Below, one piece after another: positions 11,943 through 15,215 of a stretch of 15,215 bases of DNA. Numbering within the stretch: the stretch's first letter is position 1; every line of letters starts with the position of its first letter. The DNA comes from Patescibacteria group bacterium (GTDB taxonomy: Bacteria > Patescibacteriota > Patescibacteriia > UBA9934 > GWF2-40-263). The notes beneath the pieces are model-generated. The model ran no database searches. It had not been told where the DNA came from and saw only the letters and a list, made by a program, of their open reading frames with translations. Both the position numbers and the translations under genes were made by a program. The DNA lies in NCBI GenBank assembly GCA_004298405.1, contig SCSL01000067.1, forward strand, positions 1 through 15,215. The letters are read 5' to 3'.

Positions 11943-14900
11943 GCAGGGGCGCAAGACAGTCTACAAAACCGATGAATTTTATCCGGACGGGTACGACGCA
12001 TCGCATGAAATCAAAATGACGGATCTCTTAGCGCTTGCATGGGCTAAAGAAAATATTCGTGCTGACATGTGGCGCCCGATGGGGAACAAAACCAGCAACG
12101 GTCCTGCCCATCGGTATTTTTTGCGTTCAAAAGGGCGCTATCTTGGCGCAAATGATTTTGGTATGCGTCAGTGGAATGACGAGGAGAAACGGTTTGCCGA
12201 AGCGGATGTCACGAAGATCGGTCCGTTTATTAGCACGATAAGACAGCAGTTTATAAGGATTACCGATAATCTTACATGCTACTCATTGTTCCGGAAGTCG
12301 TTGACAGGAGCAGAGCCCAAAAGTTTCGTCAAAGTGGAGGCTCAGATTTTGGGTGATCTCATGTCATCACAGCCTGACCGTATGCTGATGAGTAAAGGCA
12401 TTTCCTCGAGCAAGGTGCTCCGGCAACTCCATTTCAAATATGAAGCCATTGCCAAACGATATCGCCTCTTGAGTGGTGATCCAGTTGCTGACTACCAACA
12501 GTTTGAGAGAATCTCCAAAAAACTCGAGTCTGTGTTTCGTGTACCGACGAACGCTGAGCGTAAAGGTTCCCATGTAGAATTTGTCTTTTCTGAATTTTAT
12601 CAGAGACCAATCATCATGACATCAGGATTTGGTATCCGTGAATCACTTAACGATGTCAAACGTGGCGTTAAGGACATCTTGGGTTATCGTGCTTCTCAAG
12701 CGGATCCGCAGACACGGGATATCATTGACCCTTATTACAGTCGTCGTGGCCAGGAGTCTCCGTATTATTATCCGAACTCTGATATCTATGACTTTTTGAA
12801 GGAGATTGGCTCAGAACGCGCAAAAGAGATCCTGGCTACTGATGATCGAGAAATCTATCGGCAATTGAAGGGTTGGTCTCTCCTGCGTAAGCTCGGATAC
12901 GATTTATCAAGAATGGAATCTGACAGGATTCGCAAACAGCTGAATGAAGCTCATAAAATTCAGGAGCAATGGCTTTGGACATATTTGAAAGAACGAGAAC
13001 AGTCGCGTATAGAGGGTGCGGCAAAACGTTTAGGAGCTCGCGCTGAAGGCATGGATTGGGAAGAGATTTTGGGAATTCGTACTGCCAGGAACTTGTTTCT
13101 TGAGGCTAAACGGATGTACTGGCTGGCGCGTCAGGTGTTCGCAAAGGTTCCGGGTCGTCGCGAACAGGATAGGTTTTATACGCGCAGTGTGGATTGGGAT
13201 AGGTATGACTTTTCTGAGGTCGATGTGCCGCTTGAAAAACTCGATACGTACCTCGGGACACACGGCCATCTTATTGCGGCTTTGATGTATGCAGGAGAAG
13301 AGTTAAGCGGATACGGCACGGATTGGAGAGAGCAGGAAAAAAAGTCGACACCTCCCATCGGCCTGATCATCCAAGCTCTTGAGCAAGGACAGGATTTGCG
13401 CGGCGTGGCACTGGCCTACGACAAGCAACGCTATCTGCGGGACATAGTTGACGGGCACAAAGCAGACGACCTTACGCTTGGAATCGCAGATTGGCCTAAG
13501 GAGTTGCTTTCAGCCGTTTCCCGAGATGAGGTCGAAACGTACTATGAGTACGCGGACGACTATGTCATGCGCGACCCCAACGGATTAGTCAAGTATGCCT
13601 CATGGAGGGCGAGCGAGGAGGGAGTCGGCTGGTCGGAGATTTTTACTAGCAAGGTTGAAACCAAAGCGGAACTTGATTTTCGTCTTTGTCTTGCATCACA
13701 GACACCGGAAGTTCACGGTTGGTACAAAGCAGCGGCCGAATATGTTGGCGACAGAGATATTCAGAGTTACCTTTTGCGTTTCAATGCTACGCGCGGGACC
13801 GATGGACATCTGGCAAACTGGCACGATGTTCTGTTCTGGGTTCCCAATATTCGTCGGTTGGAATCCGGGGAGGCAAAGTCGATCCTCAACAGTATTCAGA
13901 CAATGAACGATAATCAGGAATTTATCACCTTCCTCCCACGTTTTAGTATCGACCGGGATCGATTCCGTGAGCAGGGTTCTATACAGTCACTTCGTGAGCT
14001 TAAAAAGAGGGTGTTCGCCATCGAATCCAATATCGACCTCTCTGGTCTTCCGCCAGAAATTCTTGAGATTACCTCCGCGCCAGGTTTTAACTTGACCGAG
14101 CTGGAGAACCTCCGCCACCGTGCCGATTTCCTCGACCTTGTCGAGGGTAAGTTGGACAAGAAACAGCCGTTCAAGCCCCATACACGCGTTTTTGCAGGCC
14201 GCCCGCTTACGGACGCGCTTAAGGAAGGATTGGGGTCGTTCAAGCAAAAGATTCGCGGAACAGCAAAAGACCCGAAGGGATTTTTCCACGAACTACGTCA
14301 GCTCATCAAGGGTCGCACCGTTGGGGAAAAACAGATGGGAGTCACGGATTTGCTTCAGAGCGTCCCGATCGATCTTGAGGAAGACATCATCCGTCTGCTT
14401 CAACAACAAAAAGTCGATATCGGCTCGACCGTCGAGGCTCAGGTTCACGCAAAATCAGATCCTGAGGGCTGGGTCTGCGGGAACTATACTGATTGTTGCA
14501 TGCCATTTGGCGATTTCAAGAACACGGATTACATGTTCAATCCGTCTACCCAGTACTTCACCGTAAAGTACAATGGTCGAATCATCGCGCAGTCAGTGGT
14601 GATTGATGGGTATGATGAGCGAGGAAGCATGGACAAGGACAACCAAGTCGTCATTCTCGACAACATCGAAGTTGCAAACAACTATAAAAATCTCTCTCCA
14701 CTTCTTGCCCGCGTTTATCAGACCTTCTGGGCGGAATACACGGGTCGTCCCGTCAAAGTGGGGACCGGATATTCCGACCTCATTCCGCCAGGCGGTAAAC
14801 TTGAGAAAAATTACTACCGTCCACGAACAAGTGTGGCGTATTCTGATGCTACGGGAGCACAAATCTATGACCTTCCAAAGATTCGGGGCGTCGAATCACT

Positions 14901-15186
14901 TGACGAGGTGGTGACGTTCGCCAACCTTACGGAGCGCGACGCCGAACTTATCGCCAAGCTGGAAGCCACCATTTATCCGGAGGGCATGACTCAGGGTAAG
15001 GCCCACATCGCGGATATTTTACACAAGCAACGGGAGCTCGATGTTCCGGGAGCGGCGTCAAGCTTTGTGGTTCGACAGGGAGACGAGGCGGCTGGCTATA
15101 GCCCTCTCAAAACAAAACTTCCGATTTCTGTTACACTCATTCCATGGTTCGAGTCGAACTCACAGAGGAAGAAAAGGATCTTTTAA
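11893..15186 (+). CDS. Giant hypothetical protein, main part (about 1090 residues), C-terminal CGNYTDCC domain
   Basis: The frame is open from before the poly-G run to TAA 15184-15186. The ATG at 11893 is only the first ATG in frame; the real start is most likely at 11598 in the other frame. No family is recognised. The protein has no signal peptide or membrane helix. The middle (12300-14100) is helical and rich in charged and aromatic residues, with DPYYSRRGQESPYYYPNSD, long Arg/Glu helices and WREQEKK. The C-terminal part has WVCGNYTDCCMPFG at fused residues about 958-971, followed by YFTVKYNGRIIAQSVVID, QVVILDNIEV, a helix LLARVYQTFWAEY and VKVGTGYSDLIPP. That strand-strand-helix-strand order is reminiscent of a GNAT-like fold, a weak inference. 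The last residues WFESNSQRKKRIF overlap another gene start and may not be native. Confidence 0.72.
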   Translation: MNTSDCWGGGYFIRQDEQGRKTVYKTDEFYPDGYDASHEIKMTDLLALAWAKENIRADMWRPMGNKTSNGPAHRYFLRSKGRYLGANDFGMRQWNDEEKRFAEADVTKIGPFISTIRQQFIRITDNLTCYSLFRKSLTGAEPKSFVKVEAQILGDLMSSQPDRMLMSKGISSSKVLRQLHFKYEAIAKRYRLLSGDPVADYQQFERISKKLESVFRVPTNAERKGSHVEFVFSEFYQRPIIMTSGFGIRESLNDVKRGVKDILGYRASQADPQTRDIIDPYYSRRGQESPYYYPNSDIYDFLKEIGSERAKEILATDDREIYRQLKGWSLLRKLGYDLSRMESDRIRKQLNEAHKIQEQWLWTYLKEREQSRIEGAAKRLGARAEGMDWEEILGIRTARNLFLEAKRMYWLARQVFAKVPGRREQDRFYTRSVDWDRYDFSEVDVPLEKLDTYLGTHGHLIAALMYAGEELSGYGTDWREQEKKSTPPIGLIIQALEQGQDLRGVALAYDKQRYLRDIVDGHKADDLTLGIADWPKELLSAVSRDEVETYYEYADDYVMRDPNGLVKYASWRASEEGVGWSEIFTSKVETKAELDFRLCLASQTPEVHGWYKAAAEYVGDRDIQSYLLRFNATRGTDGHLANWHDVLFWVPNIRRLESGEAKSILNSIQTMNDNQEFITFLPRFSIDRDRFREQGSIQSLRELKKRVFAIESNIDLSGLPPEILEITSAPGFNLTELENLRHRADFLDLVEGKLDKKQPFKPHTRVFAGRPLTDALKEGLGSFKQKIRGTAKDPKGFFHELRQLIKGRTVGEKQMGVTDLLQSVPIDLEEDIIRLLQQQKVDIGSTVEAQVHAKSDPEGWVCGNYTDCCMPFGDFKNTDYMFNPSTQYFTVKYNGRIIAQSVVIDGYDERGSMDKDNQVVILDNIEVANNYKNLSPLLARVYQTFWAEYTGRPVKVGTGYSDLIPPGGKLEKNYYRPRTSVAYSDATGAQIYDLPKIRGVESLDEVVTFANLTERDAELIAKLEATIYPEGMTQGKAHIADILHKQRELDVPGAASSFVVRQGDEAAGYSPLKTKLPISVTLIPWFESNSQRKKRIF
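11912..11921 (+). repeat. Run of ten G at the frame break, possible phase-variation tract
   Basis: Ten consecutive G inside a coding region of moderate GC content. Loss of one G (or gain of two) restores a single open frame of 3.6 kb. Such tracts slip during replication and transcription and work as on-off switches in Campylobacter and Neisseria; they are also a common site of sequencing error. Confidence 0.7.
15129..15137 (+). promoter_or_regulatory. Extended -10 box before the last gene
   Basis: TGT-TACACT (15129-15137) ends 6 bases before the ATG at 15144, the same geometry as other leaderless starts here (same -10 sequence as at 3211). No clear -35 is visible. Confidence 0.4.
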
Positions 15187-15215
15187 GGGGGTACAACAAA
15201 CGGTCGCCTCTTGTG
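15144..15215 (+). CDS. N-terminal fragment of an unknown gene, possibly IS630-like transposase or helix-turn-helix protein
   Basis: The frame starts at ATG 15144 and runs off the right edge with 24 codons: MVRVELTEEEKDLLRGYNK followed by RSPLV. It overlaps the end of the giant gene by 43 bases in another frame. The L-T-E-E-E-K-x-L-L start and the basic residue before SPLV recall the first helix of IS630-type transposases and related HTH proteins, but 24 residues are too few for a firm call. If it is a transposase, its insertion may have replaced the original 3' end of the giant gene. Confidence 0.55.
   Translation, partial: MVRVELTEEEKDLLRGYNKRSPLV

Noticed and set aside
15148..15165. GGTTCGAGTCGAAC, similar to the T-arm of a tRNA
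   Set aside because: No acceptor stem, anticodon arm or CCA can be built around it, and it lies in a coding frame.

Overview
The window looks like a chromosomal segment of a Patescibacteria (Candidate Phyla Radiation) bacterium. The signs are compact genes, many hypothetical proteins of the kind common in that group, an S12-S7-EF-G operon without elongation factor Tu behind it, and a MurA with Asp in place of the catalytic Cys. UGA is used as a normal stop (ends of the genes at 2339, 3136 and 7381), which argues against the UGA-glycine lineages Gracilibacteria and Absconditabacteria. The phylum call is inference; a finer lineage cannot be read from this sequence. Many genes lack a Shine-Dalgarno sequence and have a -10 box 6-10 bases before the ATG, so leaderless or nearly leaderless transcripts seem common. 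A minority have strong Shine-Dalgarno sequences.

Layout. 2-286: C-terminal end of an unrecognised protein. 287-865: gene-poor stretch with an octamer repeat, hairpins, two possible micro-ORFs and a minus-strand terminator. 866-1570 (-): unknown membrane protein behind a long, structured leader of about 230 nt. 1911-4904 (+): an envelope block made of a small membrane protein, an overlapping PlsC-type acyltransferase, a terminator, a second small membrane protein homologous to the first, and MurA. 4901-5608 (-): HD-domain protein, convergent with MurA and divergent from an unknown protein at 5676-6182 (+). 6204-6608 (-): unknown small protein with its own terminator, divergent from a site-2 protease at 6698-7381 (+). 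7427-8313 (+): toxin-antitoxin pair of the AbiEii nucleotidyltransferase type. 8456-11517 (+): rpsL-rpsG-fusA. 11598-15186 (+): a giant unknown protein of about 1195 residues, split into two frames by a run of ten G. 15144-end (+): start of a further gene.

The envelope block plausibly serves phospholipid and peptidoglycan synthesis. The str operon makes two 30S proteins and a translocation factor, and has two candidate control elements: an octamer-repeat hairpin ending exactly at the rpsL start codon, and a nested hairpin between rpsL and rpsG where S7 feedback acts in E. coli. The most novel items are the giant protein with its poly-G switch, the octamer arrays, the long leader of the membrane protein, and the pair of homologous small membrane proteins around the acyltransferase.
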